The notes beneath the pieces were generated by a model. It made no database searches. It worked only from the letters and a program-made list of their open reading frames with translations, and was not told where the DNA came from. Below, piece by piece: positions 6,078 to 6,313 of a DNA stretch of 6,313 nt (position 1 is its first letter; each line of letters opens with the position of its first letter). Made by a program: the position numbers and the translations under genes. The DNA is from an uncultured Clostridia bacterium. Lineage in GTDB: Bacteria > Bacillota > Clostridia > Oscillospirales > Acutalibacteraceae. Where the stretch lies: the NCBI GenBank assembly GCA_937888485.1, contig CALAQQ010000238.1:1-6313 (forward strand). The letters run 5' to 3'.

Positions 6078-6313
6078 TTATCCTTTGATTATTTTCATGA
6101 TTTCGGCAAAGTTGTTGCAGAAGTGTGAGCAAACTGCCTTTGTGCCGCTTGATTCGATGTTACCGCCTGCAATACCGATGGTTGTGTAACCTGCAAGACG
6201 AACCGAGCATGCACCTGCGCCGCTGTCCTCAATACCGACAACTCTGTTTCTGTCAGCGAAAGCTTCGCCGAGACCGACAATTGAAGTTTCGGAATAGAGC
6301 CAGGGATGGGGCT
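6078..6313 (-). CDS. HAD-superfamily hydrolase, beta-phosphoglucomutase/sugar-phosphatase type (C-terminal part only)
   Basis: Only the last 77 complete codons are in the window; the gene continues past the right edge. The visible part begins PHPWLYSETSIVGLGEAF. The two bases before it (AG) would fit a Lys codon, giving the HAD motif III K-P-x-P-x-x-Y. VVGIEDSGAG follows (residues 24-33 of the fragment), which is motif IV with the Glu-Asp that binds magnesium. Next are RLAGYTTIGIAGGNIESSGT and a C-terminal helix ending at KIIKG. These are features of the HAD-IA group that dephosphorylates or isomerises sugar phosphates. The nucleophile motif I and the cap domain lie outside the window, so phosphatase and mutase cannot be separated. 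The GH38 gene begins 12 bases after the stop, and the stop codon is part of the GH38 ribosome site (TAAGGAG), so the two are cotranscribed and probably translationally coupled. Confidence 0.88.
   Translation of the reverse strand, partial: PHPWLYSETSIVGLGEAFADRNRVVGIEDSGAGACSVRLAGYTTIGIAGGNIESSGTKAVCSHFCNNFAEIMKIIKG

Overview
The window looks like ordinary chromosome from a low-to-mid GC anaerobic Firmicute, most likely a gut clostridium of the Ruminococcaceae/Oscillospiraceae type. I infer this from the strong AGGAGG-type ribosome sites, the extended -10 (TGn) promoters, the short clostridial form of PurC and the protein style. I could not check it by a search. There is no sign of phage, insertion sequence, CRISPR array, rRNA or tRNA.

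Layout, left to right. (1) A leftward two-gene operon (855 down to 62) encodes a zinc-ribbon protein with two membrane segments and a soluble C-terminal domain. It is joined by a 4-base ATGA overlap to a 53-residue membrane miniprotein, and the operon ends in a hairpin terminator at 19-47. The miniprotein carries the GGADGPTAIF sequence otherwise typical of the beta subunit of sodium-pumping decarboxylases. (2) A divergent promoter region (about 856-979) serves this operon and a rightward gene for a PHP-domain metal-dependent hydrolase with an added beta-rich C-terminal domain. (3) After a 155-base A-tract-rich gap comes purC (SAICAR synthase, purine synthesis), apparently as a single gene with its own promoter. 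(4) A strong bidirectional terminator (3127-3159) and a small GC-rich palindrome (3171-3195) separate purC from the converging leftward operon. (5) That operon reads, in transcription order, a HAD-family sugar-phosphate phosphatase/mutase (only its C-terminus is in the window) and then a 950-residue protein of glycoside hydrolase family 38 (alpha-mannosidase-like). They are 12 bases apart, and the second gene's ribosome site overlaps the first gene's stop codon.

The genes form three functional blocks: an uncharacterised membrane pair, a PHP hydrolase next to purC, and a carbohydrate pair in which the GH38 protein would process a glycan or glycoside and the HAD protein a phosphorylated sugar. 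Two points stand out. One is the miniprotein, which is short enough to be missed by common length cutoffs. The other is that the GH38 protein keeps most family motifs but has Phe where the catalytic Asp nucleophile and zinc ligand should be. No gene-free stretch exceeds 300 bases.
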